Shown here piece after piece: positions 33,460-43,870 of a stretch of DNA of 64,000 bases (position 1 is the first letter of the stretch; each line of letters starts with the position of its first letter). The notes below the pieces were generated by a model. It saw only the letters and a list, made by a program, of their open reading frames with translations, was not told the origin of the DNA and ran no database searches. Location of the stretch: positions 26,996,427 to 27,060,426 of the forward strand of contig OX442315.1 of the NCBI GenBank assembly GCA_949358305.1, given 5' to 3'. A program made the position numbers and the translations under genes. This DNA comes from Strigamia acuminata (lineage: Eukaryota > Arthropoda > Chilopoda > Geophilomorpha > Linotaeniidae).

Positions 33460-34790
33460 ATATTCACGCGTGTCAAAAATGTAATAGGTGATGATTAAGC
33501 AGTTGTGATAGATTTCTTTTTCCAGATAACTTCCCAACCAGAACTTTTTTTTGTACTTTATTTGAGAAAAAAATGTTTGGACGGTGAAGCATGGATTTAT
33601 ATTATTCGATTTTGTTGGATGATTTCGTGCGATTTCTTAATGATTGATCATGTAAACATGGGACAATTGCTCGCGTTTTGTATAGACGAGTTTGGAGTCA
33701 AGGTTAAGAGTTTATGCTATTAGGTTATGGTTAATGAGATTGTATAAGTTGCTGCGTAACTGTGGAGGTGACGTTATCTACTGATGGGTTGACCTTAGTT
33801 GGAGTAGTAAATTATGTTTTACTAAAATTAAGATCCGCGAATTTAATTCTTTTGAAATTTACGAATTATTTTCGAAGCCAAATTGAGTTGGTGAGGTTAA
33901 TGACTAGTTAAGGGTCTTCGGCCATCGGTCCTCGACCTTCGTCGCGCTACCGCCTCCTTCCTATAACGGAATAGCGGGATAGTCGCAGTTGACCTGGTTT
34001 CAAGAAGAGAATGAACTCGCAATGTTTTATAATAAGTTTGCTGTATAATAGCTTTATATGTTTGTATATATTTTTATATGTTGGTTTAATTTACGTTATA
34101 TTGTATTTATAAAGTTGGTAGAAGATCCAATTCTAATTTTGTAGCGAATCTAATCCAACCTGCAAAAAAGAAATGTCTGTACAAGATAAAACAGAAATTG
34201 TGAAATAAAATGCATTAGGGGATTTGGCGAGAAATTGTTTTCATGCGGCCAAAGGTTGGCTTGCTGCGGCAAGTCGATTGAAACTCCGTTAAAAAGATAA
34301 GTCATCCTTTTTTGGTTTTATGGGAATTTTAACATAATTTTTATAATGCTTTAACAACTGAATGATAATTCCATAAAGAAATTGGGTAAAAATTTAAAAA
34401 TTATAAGTGAAATGGTATATTTTTATGGAGTTATAAGTAGTGATAAAGTTTAGAATATTTTTTATAAGTTGTTGAAGAACAAGGTCAGCGGCTGCATTTG
34501 ACCCAGTTTCTCTACCTTTGCTCTTGATCAGGATCGTCTGTTCATTGCTCTCATCCTTATTCTTAGTAGCCAATTGGAAAGTTTCACGTATCACGTGTTG
34601 TTTCAATTGATATATAAATCGATTGATACAACTTGCAACCTAGCATTAACTCTAACCGATGTAGAGTGTCTTTTCCTAAAATCTAATTCTTAATGTTTCA
34701 AAAAGAAATCGGTTTTCTTTTTAATAATTTTCACAAAAATTTAAGATACAAGCACATTTTATGTCATAAATTTTTATTCGGGATGCTGTA
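33460..34790. other. Intergenic, no gene seen
   Basis: Short frames at 33505-33723 (plus) and 34394-34606 (minus) lack signal peptides and splice context. No gene supported. Confidence 0.5.
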
Positions 34791-34796
34791 ATAACA

Positions 34797-35658
34797 TTAT
34801 TTACATTTGAATAAATTAAATGTGAAGTTCTTTCCAAGGAATTGCTCACCGACAGACTTCACAGTGTCCTCTAGTGAGAGAAACCCGTATCTAATTGTAA
34901 AAAAAAAGATTAAATCATCTGATGTAATTTTTTAGATTTCGGTTCACAATACCTTTAATATCTTTACATATTTCTTCCTCTAAGAACTCTTGAAATTCCC
35001 AAATTAGTTCCAGCTGCGAAACTACTATCTCCGATAGTGGCCAAATTATAACCAGCGCCTGAATTTCCTAATCTATTACCACCAGGAGAAAGCATCAAAG
35101 GAAGTATAACACCTCCACTACTCATGCTTCTAGCATCACCGCCACTGTAGTAATCTCCCATCCCGTAATCTCCCATTCCATAATTCTCGCCATAATCATT
35201 CGAACCGTAATTGCTGTTAATACTCCCGAGATAATTCACTCCATAACCCATACCATAACCCATGCCGTAGTCTCCATATCCCATGCCGTAATCCCGTGCA
35301 CGAGGGTGCCCGTGGTGCCCGTGGTGCCCGTGATGTGCGTGGTGCGCATGATGTCCGTGATGGTGTACGTCATGTCCGTGGCTGGGATGGAATCCATGAC
35401 CATGGTGAAAACCGTGTGGTGGATGAGGAGCGTGACTCGGCGAACCGTATGGCATTACTGGTTGAGATACGACTATGATGTTTGGTTTATCTCCGTGTCC
35501 CTTCTTTTTCTTTCTTTTCTTCGTTGCTTCTGTTGTGACTACAAAAATCACTAACACGGCAACTAATATTAACATCTGAAATCATAAATTTGAGATTATG
35601 TAGAAATTTTTTTTTCCTTGTTTTTGATGTGGTCGAAACTTACTGTAAATTTTGCCAT
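34797..35658 (-). CDS. Gene 18: His-rich secreted protein with a 31-codon third exon
   Basis: Exon 1 is 35644-35658 (MAKFT), exon 2 is 34968-35575 and exon 3 is 34797-34890; 238 residues. Signal peptide core MLILVAVLVIFVVTTEA. The mature chain starts TKKRKKKKGHGDKP, then IIVVSQPVMPYGSP (a block-2-like strand), then a His-rich tract with HHGHHAHHAHHGHHGHHG. DYGMGYG repeats follow, then a Ser/Gly/Leu region. Block 1 is absent, though the KKRKKKKG cluster occupies the same place. ATG TAA at the apparent end is AT|GTAAAG; the strong acceptor at 34891-34892 joins an exon reading YGFLSLEDTVKSVGEQF onward, of ordinary composition. A metal-binding role for the His tract is plausible but inferred. Confidence 0.78.
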
Positions 35659-35708
35659 GATGTTGTGGTTTCTGTTGCAGATCTGATGGTTTGTTGAAAT
35701 GTGGTGCG

Positions 35709-35718
35709 TTTTTATATA
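35709..35718 (-). promoter_or_regulatory. TATA box of gene 18
   Basis: TATATAAAAA on the minus strand, 51 bases upstream of the start codon. Confidence 0.7.
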
Positions 35719-36110
35719 AAAATGGTTGCTTTCACGTACGTTGAGGTCAAAATAAGGGTTTTTCGACAATTGGGAGACAATTGAGAATGTTTGAACCCTT
35801 TCACTTGAGATTTTTATTTTTATTTTTTGTTTGTGACATTGTTCATTGATCCATTCTTGCGGATCAACAAACAAGATTTTGTTTTGCGAAAGTGAAACGT
35901 GAATGAACTTATTTTTCATTTCAAGTCGAAAATAAAAAAATGAATTGTCACATAAATGAATTGTCACATAAAACAATTTTTTATATAAAACTATTTTATA
36001 TTCAGATATAAAACAAAACAAAACATTTTTATTATAAATACACATGTCAATATTGAATGAATAATTCAGGAAAAGCATAAAAAAATCATTCTCAAATTAC
36101 ATTTGCTTCT

Positions 36111-36586
36111 TTAGCCATAAAAACCGTATCCAAAACCGAAATAAGGCCGTCTATAACCGTAATACCCACCGTAGTGGGGTCTGTAATACGGATTATAATA
36201 TGGACGATAAAATGGCCTGCCGTACCCATAGCCCCCGCCGTAGCCTCCGTAACCGGGACCATAATAAGCGCCGCGATAACTTCTTGCTTGGATTTGCGGG
36301 CTTACTGCAGCATCGTCGCCAGCTTGCTCAGGTGTGTTTTCGTTGGTTGGTGATTGTTCTTGACATAAAATGAACATCCAAGCCATGCTGGCCATTAACA
36401 GAAACGCAAACTACAAATAAAATAGTTTAATGCATTAAAAATTGAACAGTTTATGCTCCCGGCTCAAGACTTGTAGGACTGCGAGCCAATTCGTCATTCA
36501 ATGTTTATAAATTTGGATAAAAAGGTTTTCAACAGTTTTCAAATTAAAATTGAGATTTTATGTATACCTACCAATGACTTTGCCAT
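36111..36586 (-). CDS. Gene 19: Gly/Tyr/Arg-rich small secreted protein
   Basis: Exon 1 is 36572-36586 (MAKSL) and exon 2 is 36111-36410; 104 residues. Signal peptide core FAFLLMASMAWMFILC. An acidic, Gly-poor segment (SPTNENTPEQAGDDAA) looks like a propeptide. A mature region of about 55 residues is made of Gly, Tyr, Arg and Pro with RPYYNPYYRPHYGG and ends GFGYGFYG. This resembles the general style of Gly/Tyr-rich antimicrobial or neuropeptide-like YGGYG peptides of invertebrates, but it is composition, not proven homology. Block 1 is absent. Confidence 0.78.
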
Positions 36587-36657
36587 GGTGAATTCACAGT
36601 AGTTGCTTTTACTTCTATATGAAGATGCGTTGTGACCATCCTTGCTTGAAAGACCCT

Positions 36658-36665
36658 TTTTTATA
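36658..36665 (-). promoter_or_regulatory. TATA box of gene 19
   Basis: GTATAAAAAAG on the minus strand, 72 bases upstream of the start codon. Confidence 0.7.
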
Positions 36666-36714
36666 CCGTGATGTCACGTGGTATGCTAAAAAGCTGGAAA
36701 AACACCTCGTGGGG

Positions 36715-36725
36715 TTGACCTTGGA
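36715..36725. promoter_or_regulatory. TCCAAGGTCAA site upstream of gene 19
   Basis: TTGACCTTGGA on the plus strand; its reverse complement matches YCAAGGYCR. About 130 bases upstream of the start. Another GTGACCTTGG is at 37289-37298. Confidence 0.35.
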
Positions 36726-36729
36726 CTTG

Positions 36730-37415
36730 TGGAAGCAAGTGACTGGGAAAGTCCCGCAATTGACATTCGTGACCAACTAAATTACCGCGAGTGTTGCGCA
36801 AAAAAGCTCAGGATTTACGATTCGGTTAGCTGATATTAAGTGGAATTAAAATATTTTTTGTAAACAAAGGCTCACGTCGCCATTGGTTGATGAATAATCT
36901 TGAGTATTTCAAGGTTGTGAGGAGAAAACGACGGAATAAGTCAATTGACCTCACTTGCGTGTCCACACATGAAGATTGCGATTTATTTAAGCTGCTTTTA
37001 TCGGTTTTGCTCATCGACCTTCACTCTCGTGTCTAAGAATTTGATGATTTGTGAATGATTGGTCAATAGTCTTGACTCGTCACAAATCTCTTATCGCTTT
37101 GTTTGTTTTCGATGACTCGGAATGACATTTGTTCAGCGTGTAATTAACATTAAATTCTGAAATTCATGAGTCTACAGATAAATAAAGTGAAAGTCATTGC
37201 GGAGTTATTCTGGTGGAGTATCAGAATATAGTTGTTTATTTAATCACTAATTCGAGTCACCAATTTCGAAAATAAAAATACAAACAATGTGACCTTGGAA
37301 AGAGTAATTTTTGCAGCTTAAACATAACACATAATTATAGATAATTGCACTATTATTTTGGATGTGCGGTTAGGCCTAATCTTGTTATTTCTTTGGCGAA
37401 CAGAAGCTTTCCATT
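36730..37415. other. Intergenic, no gene seen
   Basis: No gene supported. Confidence 0.5.
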
Positions 37416-37420
37416 TCGTG

Positions 37421-37642
37421 TTAGTAGAGTCCCTCCATCATTCTAAGGTAACTGTAAGGCATGCCGTACATATAATACGGCGATATCCCGTACATTCCGT
37501 ATTGAGCGACGGTGAAGTCCACAAATGTAAAGAGGACAACCAACAGCAGAATCTGAGTTTAAAAATAAAGAAATAGAAATATAAATGTTATGGTTTGGTT
37601 AAAACTTAAATTTCTTACCAAAATGTTGATCAAGTTAAGCAT
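37421..37642 (-). CDS. Gene 20: 51-residue Tyr/Met-rich secreted peptide
   Basis: Exon 1 is 37619-37642 (MLNLINIL, longer than usual) and exon 2 is 37421-37552; 51 residues. Exon 2 follows the acceptor AACTCAG and completes the signal peptide with ILLLVVLFTFVDFTVA. The mature peptide is about 27 residues, starts QYGMYGISPYYMYG and ends EGLY. It is rich in Tyr, Met and Gly, with no charged repeats. TATATAAG lies 67 bases upstream. It is the smallest gene found and is invisible to ordinary ORF length cut-offs. The Met/Tyr style links it to gene 21. Confidence 0.75.
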
Positions 37643-37708
37643 TTTGGGTTTGAAGCAATGGAAAATGGTCTCAGTTGCAACTGAACTGCTTTTACTGCTA
37701 GGGAAAGC

Positions 37709-37716
37709 TGACTTAT
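37709..37716 (-). promoter_or_regulatory. TATA box of gene 20
   Basis: CTTATATAAGTC on the minus strand, 67 bases upstream of the start codon. Confidence 0.7.
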
Positions 37717-38305
37717 ATAAGAAGAAAAACCATAAACATTTTTTGTGGGGTTGTTTATTTGCGTAACATTTTGATTGTTCATTAATGGTCGGGAGAGAGT
37801 TCAATGTTATTTTTGTGATTTATTGCGATATGGCTGGACATCCTTGGATCGGTATTTTGATTACTCGTTTCAAGTTATTGATATAATGGTGTGATAAGAT
37901 TGAAGGATTAAAATATTGTGTAAATTGTTTTGGCACGCCATTTGATGTCCAGTGGGCATTTTTCCGTTTTTATGATTGTATTGATTTTCACTTTAAATTA
38001 GTCTAGACGTTTATCCCAGATGTTTTAAGTTGAAGTCATTGGAACACTGAAGTGGAACTTGTAGCGAGATGTTGCAATTTGGAACCTTGAAATTTAATGT
38101 GTAATAATCTCTGTTTATTTCAGAAGAAATTCTGGAAAAATTTTCTCAGTTGTTTGAGATGATGATGGATAATGCCCGAAACAATACAAATGCGCAGGCA
38201 CTTTGGATGATTTAGTTTGGGCAGCCTATAATTTTGGACATTTGCTACAGCTCATGAAACTCGTAGCATAGAAGAAACGTTTATTTTGTTTCGTTTTAAT
38301 CGCTT

Positions 38306-38722
38306 AAAGGTGGAAACACAAGGGAGCGGGTAAAATTCCAAAGCTTGCTAGTACAAGTTTAAAGAGGGAGTCATTTACAAGCTCACTTGACTCGCTTTTG
38401 GCTTACCGGCTTAGGTAGCTAGCTAGCTGGCTAGGTAGGTAGCTAGCTAGCTGGCTGCCAGAAATTCCCGCCAAAATCTTTTCCAAGAATTTCTTCACGA
38501 TTTTGATTGGGCTGTCAAAGTCACATGATCAAAACACCAGCAAGCTTGAAGCTGGTAAATCAAACTCAGTTTGGTCGGAGCGGGTGAGTACAGGCTCACT
38601 TCAAAACAAAAGTTTGAATAAAAATGCAAGCTTGTGTTTGCTCAAGCGGGCGAGTTTTTAGCCGCTTTTTCAAGTAAAAGCAAGTTTTTAAATTTTACCC
38701 GCTGCCTTTTGTTTCCACCTTT
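38306..38722. mobile_element. MITE-like element with 32-bp terminal inverted repeats
   Basis: Left arm 38306-38337 and right arm 38691-38722 agree at 30 of 32 positions; both begin AAAGGTGGAAACA. The element is 417 bp and non-coding, and holds a (GCTA)n-type repeat at 38411-38458. Flanks read CTTAAAGG and CCTTTAG, so a TTAA-like target is possible but not exact. Superfamily uncertain. Confidence 0.65.
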
Positions 38723-38724
38723 AG

Positions 38725-39330
38725 AATAATAGCCGCGGCAACTATTTGAGGCGGCTCTTATTTCACATTGGCACTCTCGACCGCGGTTACAATTCAAATG
38801 TGGTTCATAATTGCAGAAATACGTTGAATAAATAAAGCTCACTGTAGAATAGCCTGAGATAAAATTGTAGTCGGGTAAATTACAGAAATTAGAAGAAGTA
38901 GCATAAGCCATTACTTTGTTATTTATTTAGTCCATCAATGCGTATAAATCCGGCATTTGTTCTGCATTGTGCTGCTAAATTTCGCAAAAGGTGTTTTCTG
39001 GTATTTATTAAATGATTGCTTTTGTGGCAGCTTTGACTTTAGTTGTAAAAAACATTTATTGTTATTATTATTATTGTCATTTGATTAAATTTTATTTTTA
39101 AAAACAATTTAATTTTTTTTAAAATAGCATTAACATGTCCCAATATTATTAAAATTAAAATTAGACACACAAAATACATTTATAACATTTTAATCAATAT
39201 ATCAAATTATCAGTACATAAACAAATATCATAATAATTCTGTAAATAAGCAGAAATTACCTGTAAAATAAAATAATTCCAGTTAATATACATAAAGAATC
39301 TTAAGCTTCACCATTTGAAATTACTTGTTT
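38725..39330. other. Intergenic, no gene seen
   Basis: A GCGGC-rich segment near 38730-38800 resembles that at about 24115. No gene supported. Confidence 0.45.
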
Positions 39331-39336
39331 ATTTTT

Positions 39337-39596
39337 TCAACCATAATACGGCATTCTGTACATCATGTTCATGTATGGGTTCATCATGCCCATACCGCCC
39401 ATACCCCCCATGCCATACATTCCCATTCCGCCCATTCCGCCCATTCCAAGTCCTCCCATTCCCATTTGTGGTCTGGCCAGAACAAGAGTCGCCATGGCCA
39501 CCAACAAAAACACTAAGATCTAATGAGAAAAAAAAATGTAAATATTTTTAGCTTCTGCAACTTGATTTGTTATTTTCTTACCGATACAAGAGACAT
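39337..39596 (-). CDS. Gene 21: 65-residue Met/Gly-rich secreted peptide
   Basis: Exon 1 is 39582-39596 (MSLVS) and exon 2 is 39337-39519; 65 residues. Signal peptide core ILVFLLVAMATLVLA. The mature peptide of about 45 residues starts RPQMGMGGLGMGG, repeats MGG/MGM units, then NPYMNMMYRMPYYG and a stop. Met makes up about a third of the mature chain, which is striking and unlike any other member. TATATAAAG lies 53 bases upstream. Metal binding or redox-sensitive cross-linking are possible roles for such a Met content, but this is inference only. Confidence 0.78.
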
Positions 39597-39648
39597 TGTT
39601 TATCGTACAGTCAGTAGAACAACTGTAAATCTTATTTGTTTTTCGGCC

Positions 39649-39656
39649 TTTATATA
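39649..39656 (-). promoter_or_regulatory. TATA box of gene 21
   Basis: GTATATAAAGG on the minus strand, 53 bases upstream of the start codon. Confidence 0.7.
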
Positions 39657-40075
39657 CAAGTTAGTTTAATGTACACATTACTTTTAATTATCAATTGGCC
39701 AATTGTTTTTAAGCCGTATTGAGAAATATTATTCTGGTTTCATTAAATTTCTTGTTTCTGCATTGGAGGTTAATTTGAATGGTGTCAAATCTTTTATTTT
39801 GTTGTTGTCTTTTATTCTATGGACATTAATTGAATTCTATATTTAACGGGGTTAATAAGACATAAAACACAATTTCTTGATTGTATAACTTCATTTATTA
39901 TTTTATATGTATATAAACATATAGTGGTTTTAATAAATTAATGCACAAGATAAACACATGAAATACAATAACCCTAATACATGGAAATTGAAATGATGAT
40001 GAACAATGTTGAACCGCCTAATACGAAACTTCTGCGTATGTAACAGCCAATAAACAATCATCTACACGTAATTTT

Positions 40076-40968
40076 TCAAAAACCATCACCGAAATGATGA
40101 TCCTCGTGTCCATAACCACCGTGGCCATGTCCATAGCCATGCCCACCATGGCCAAATCCACCATGGCTAAATCCACCATGTCCGTATCCATGGCCGTGTT
40201 CATGCCCTTGTCTATATCCTCCATATCCGTGTCCACCATGTCCATAACCTTGTCTGTATCCTCCATGTCCGTATTCTTGACTAGATCCGCCGTAGCCGTG
40301 TTCGCTGTGGCCATACCCACTGTGGCCATATCCGCCGTGGCCGTATCCACCATGGCCAGATCCACCCTGGCCATATCCGCCGTGGCCGTATCCACCATGG
40401 CCATATCCGCCGTGGCCGTAGCCACTATGGCCATATCCGCCTCCGCCACCTCTTCCTCCACCGCCTCTTCCTCCACCTCCTCTTCCTCCACCTCCTCTTC
40501 CTCCACCGCCTCCTCCTCCTCCTCCTCCGTAGCCACCATGACTATATCCTCCATAAACGCCCTCGTATCCCTTATGCGCTTTGTATCCACCAGAACTACC
40601 ATAACCACCGTATTTACTTCCTCCACCTCTTCCTCCGCCATGTCCATGTCCTCCATAAACACCGTAACTATAGGGACGTCTTGGATAATAAGTATAGCCG
40701 TGAGAATACATGTCTCGGTCCTGGATGGTTTTTTCAGTCAAGCACCAAGCGCATGTGATTAGGAATATGAGTGTAGAAAATATCTAGGAATTAATAACAG
40801 AAAAGATTCATTTTGCAATTTTTATAGCTTTCATGTGTGCGTGAGTAGAATACATAATTTAGAAGGTTACAAACCTTTCACTCTGTTGGGGAAATTTTAT
40901 CTTTTCCAGTAAGAACCTCATTTGACCTCGAAAAGTACAAACAAATGACTTACCATTTGAAAAGCCAT
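40076..40968 (-). CDS. Gene 22: Gly/His/Tyr-rich secreted protein
   Basis: Exon 1 is 40954-40968 (MAFQM) and exon 2 is 40076-40783; 240 residues. Signal peptide core IFSTLIFLITCAWC. The mature part starts near TEKTIQDRDMYSHGY, has a PRRPYSYGVYGGHGHGGG section, an RGGGG repeat (four or five copies) and then a long array of YGHGG pentapeptides with HGGYGHGG periodicity, ending HHFGDGF. The YGHGG array alternates codons over a period of about 30 bases. Block 1 is absent. The stop TGA is not a splice donor. Likely a structural, possibly metal- or water-binding, extracellular protein. Confidence 0.8.
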
Positions 40969-41043
40969 TCTTTATGCTGTGTAAGATGTTGTCTTGTTGA
41001 CAATGTTGGTTTCTTTTGGAATGATTTGTAGATATGCTCTGGT

Positions 41044-41051
41044 CTTTTATA
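41044..41051 (-). promoter_or_regulatory. TATA box of gene 22
   Basis: CATATAAAAG on the minus strand, 76 bases upstream of the start codon. Confidence 0.7.
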
Positions 41052-41369
41052 TGGAAAATAATTTGAAAGTAAACTGCCGGGAATAAGTGAATTAATAACA
41101 GGGTGGAGATTTATTGTCCTATATTTTAATCGAATTAAATGGTGATTGTTTAGAGCAGAAAAGATTACCGATAAGAAGAAAAGCAAAAAAAAATTCAATT
41201 TCTTAAAAAGAATGAATTTAATGTCATAAAAAAAACATGGTATTATAATACAGCTTTATTTTTAATCATCCCACACAGCACATTACGATGTTCCATAACC
41301 ATTTCAACTTCTTAGTGGTGTCCACGAGATTCGACTGGAATTTGCGTACTGTTTGGGATACGCTGAACG

Positions 41370-41951
41370 TTATTTCTTCTTCTTGTAATATGTGTAACTG
41401 TAGCTAAGGGGATTATATAGACCACCAGCATATAAACCACCTCCGAGTCCACCGAGGCCTCCGTAAAGACCTGCGCCTCCGGTCAACCCACCTCCATATA
41501 ATCCGCCTACACCGTAATTATTGAGGCCTAAACTGTAGCCCAAACCTCCAGCACCTCCGAGTCCATATCCGAGTCCTCCTCCTAATCCACCACCCAATCC
41601 TCCTAATCCGTAGCCGCCAAGCCCTCCTAATCCGTATCCTCCTAGGCCTCCTAGTCCATATCCTCCAAGTCCTCCTAGTCCTCCTAGGCCGTATCCTCCA
41701 AGTCCTCCTAGGCCATATCCTCCAAGTCCTCCTAGTCCATATCCTCCGAGTCCTCCTATTCCGCCGAGTCCGAGACTTCCGTAGCCGTAGCTACTGCCAT
41801 AAGATCTTCTGTTATCGGAAAGAGGTGTGTTTTCGTCGCACAACACAGATGCAAAGCAGCAAAGAAATAACACACCGACAACCTGAATTGAAGTGAGAGT
41901 TTAAGTAAAATTTGGTTTTCGTTTGGGAATTCTTACCTGTAATTGAAACAT
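41370..41951 (-). CDS. Gene 23: Gly/Leu-rich secreted protein with GGLGGYGL repeats
   Basis: Exon 1 is 41937-41951 (MFQLQ) and exon 2 is 41370-41882; 175 residues. Signal peptide core VVGVLFLCCFASVLC. The mature chain starts DENTPLSDNRRSYGSS; at least six copies of GGLGGYGLGG follow, then more degenerate GGLYGG repeats, and the chain ends YTYYKKKK. The Leu-Gly-Tyr pattern is more hydrophobic than in other members and recalls elastic or shell and cuticle Gly-Leu proteins. The basic Lys tail is unusual here. The stop TAA is not a donor. Block 1 is absent. Confidence 0.82.
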
Positions 41952-42013
41952 GTTATGCCCATGCCATAAGCTGAGTGTCTGAAGAAGGATGGAGTTTGGT
42001 GCTTTGCTTTATC

Positions 42014-42021
42014 AATTTATA
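42014..42021 (-). promoter_or_regulatory. TATA box of gene 23
   Basis: CTATAAATT on the minus strand, 63 bases upstream of the start codon. Confidence 0.6.
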
Positions 42022-42857
42022 GTTCATTGTTGAGTGTGTAAATCCCACCCATTTTAATTGTTCTTTTGACGGTTTGTGTCACTTTCGTTTGAATGCATTT
42101 TTTTTTTCAATTGTAATGGTGTCGAATATTGATTAATAATGGGAAAGTCGATCTTCCGTATAACGCTTTTCTTTTCATTTGCATTGCGAGTACGGAAGTT
42201 GTATGAGAATTTTAAAATAAGATTAATATTCCAAGTGAGTGCGTATGGGGGCTAATAGAATTGCATGTTTTTCCTTTTCAAATTTTCTTTTTAGTTTGTC
42301 TTGTTTTTGCGATTTAAATGTGCTTAAATATTGCAACTATGCGTAAAGTAATACTGTATTTCTCGTGAATTTGCCTAAATTGTGAGGCAGTATGCTCTGA
42401 AAAGCAATAAAATTAATATTTGAAATATGAATGCAATTTCACAGTGATGAATTAATTTTAGAAATGGGATTTTCATTTTTAAACAAAAAGGACTAAAGGA
42501 ATAAGGCATTTGTTATGTTTCCTTATTATTATTAGAGTGTACTAAATAAAGAACTATTATTAGGAATAATAGAATTAAATTCTGAGAAGTGTGAGGGGTT
42601 GGTAATTGGTATAATTTGCCCCCTTTTTGAAATGTGTACAGTGATGAAAAATGATGTGAAAGCAGTGCGTTGTTCAAGCAATGTAACAATGTGTACTAAT
42701 GTGATACTAGCCATACTGTTCATTCTATCAGATGATCTGTTTTTATAAAGAAAGAAAATTGATGGCCGTTGTTTATAAAAAAAATATATAGTAATAAAGT
42801 GGTTTATAATGATCAATTTATTAATTCCTAACTTAATTAAAGGATGAGCCGGTTTGC

Positions 42858-43275
42858 TAATTATTATTATTATTATTATTATTAATGTGTACTGCACTAA
42901 ATATATTCTTGGTGCTCGGAGACAACAATTAACGATGCGGACATTATTAAGTCAAAAATACGAGTGGTCTTTTAATATGCAAAAATACAGAGGGCGCTGT
43001 AACTTGACAGCATTACAAAAAAACAAGAGTGTAATGAGGAGATACGAATACAGCAATTATTATTATTATTATTATTATTGGAGTGTTCGTACTCCATACA
43101 AATTATGTATGTTAATTTGTGAAGCTGCCCTCGTGCAGCGCCACCTGTGTAAAAACTAGAGAATAAAGGCACTTATGCAAATAAGCTATTAACGCATGCA
43201 TCGTTTCATCTACAATCCAACTCCATCAGATTGCAAGAAACAATAATAATAATAATTATTATTATTATTATTAAT
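42858..43275. repeat. (ATT)n / (AAT)n microsatellite cluster
   Basis: Three ATT-type arrays at about 42860-42884, 43056-43080 and 43241-43275. The last is itself palindromic (AAT then ATT). No gene in 42.03-43.86 kb. Confidence 0.8.
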
Positions 43276-43865
43276 ATTGTACATAATACACATTAACATT
43301 AATATTAATATCAATGCAATTAATTCGAAACGCGGCCAGCCCAGATCTCGACTTTGAGAGATGTCAGCTGTCAAATGCACTTTTCAAATTTGAAATTCGT
43401 CCATCGCTTTCAGACGAGATAGAGGTCAGACAGACAGACAAATTTCTGACAATTATTATAATGATTATTTTCACTTGTGAAAATTGGAAAGAAAAAATAA
43501 TTCCAAGGATAACACGTTTTTTTTTAAAGAAAATGTTTTATTTAAAATGCTTTTTCTTGTGGTTCGCTAGTTCTTTCTAAGGAACTGAAGTCATTATATT
43601 TTAGCGGGAATTTGAGTTGAGAGTATCGTAGTTGAGATTTATTTCTGGTTACAGTCTAGTTTCTTTTGTCAAGGTAGTCCAGTTAGTTTGGAATTGTTTG
43701 GGTTGTTAATTATTTTGTTGTAATATAGAATTTGTCTGATATTATTTGATTAAAATGTAGATTTTGATATAAGAATTTGCGAAAAAAATATTTATTCAAA
43801 CTGTGATGTATTTTTTGTAAACTAGGGGTCACTCTTTTGGACTGTTTGAAGGATTTTGACTCCTA

Positions 43866-43870
43866 AATCC
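43866..43870. other. Left target-site duplication of copia element
   Basis: AATCC, repeated exactly at 48587-48591. Confidence 0.9.

Noticed and set aside
40018-40662. A 214-codon Asp/Met/Ala/Val-rich minus-strand frame
   Set aside because: An alternative frame of gene 22; no signal peptide, composition dictated by the Gly-His repeats.
42854-43172. Tyr-rich and Asn-rich frames
   Set aside because: Translations of (ATT)n/(AAT)n microsatellites.
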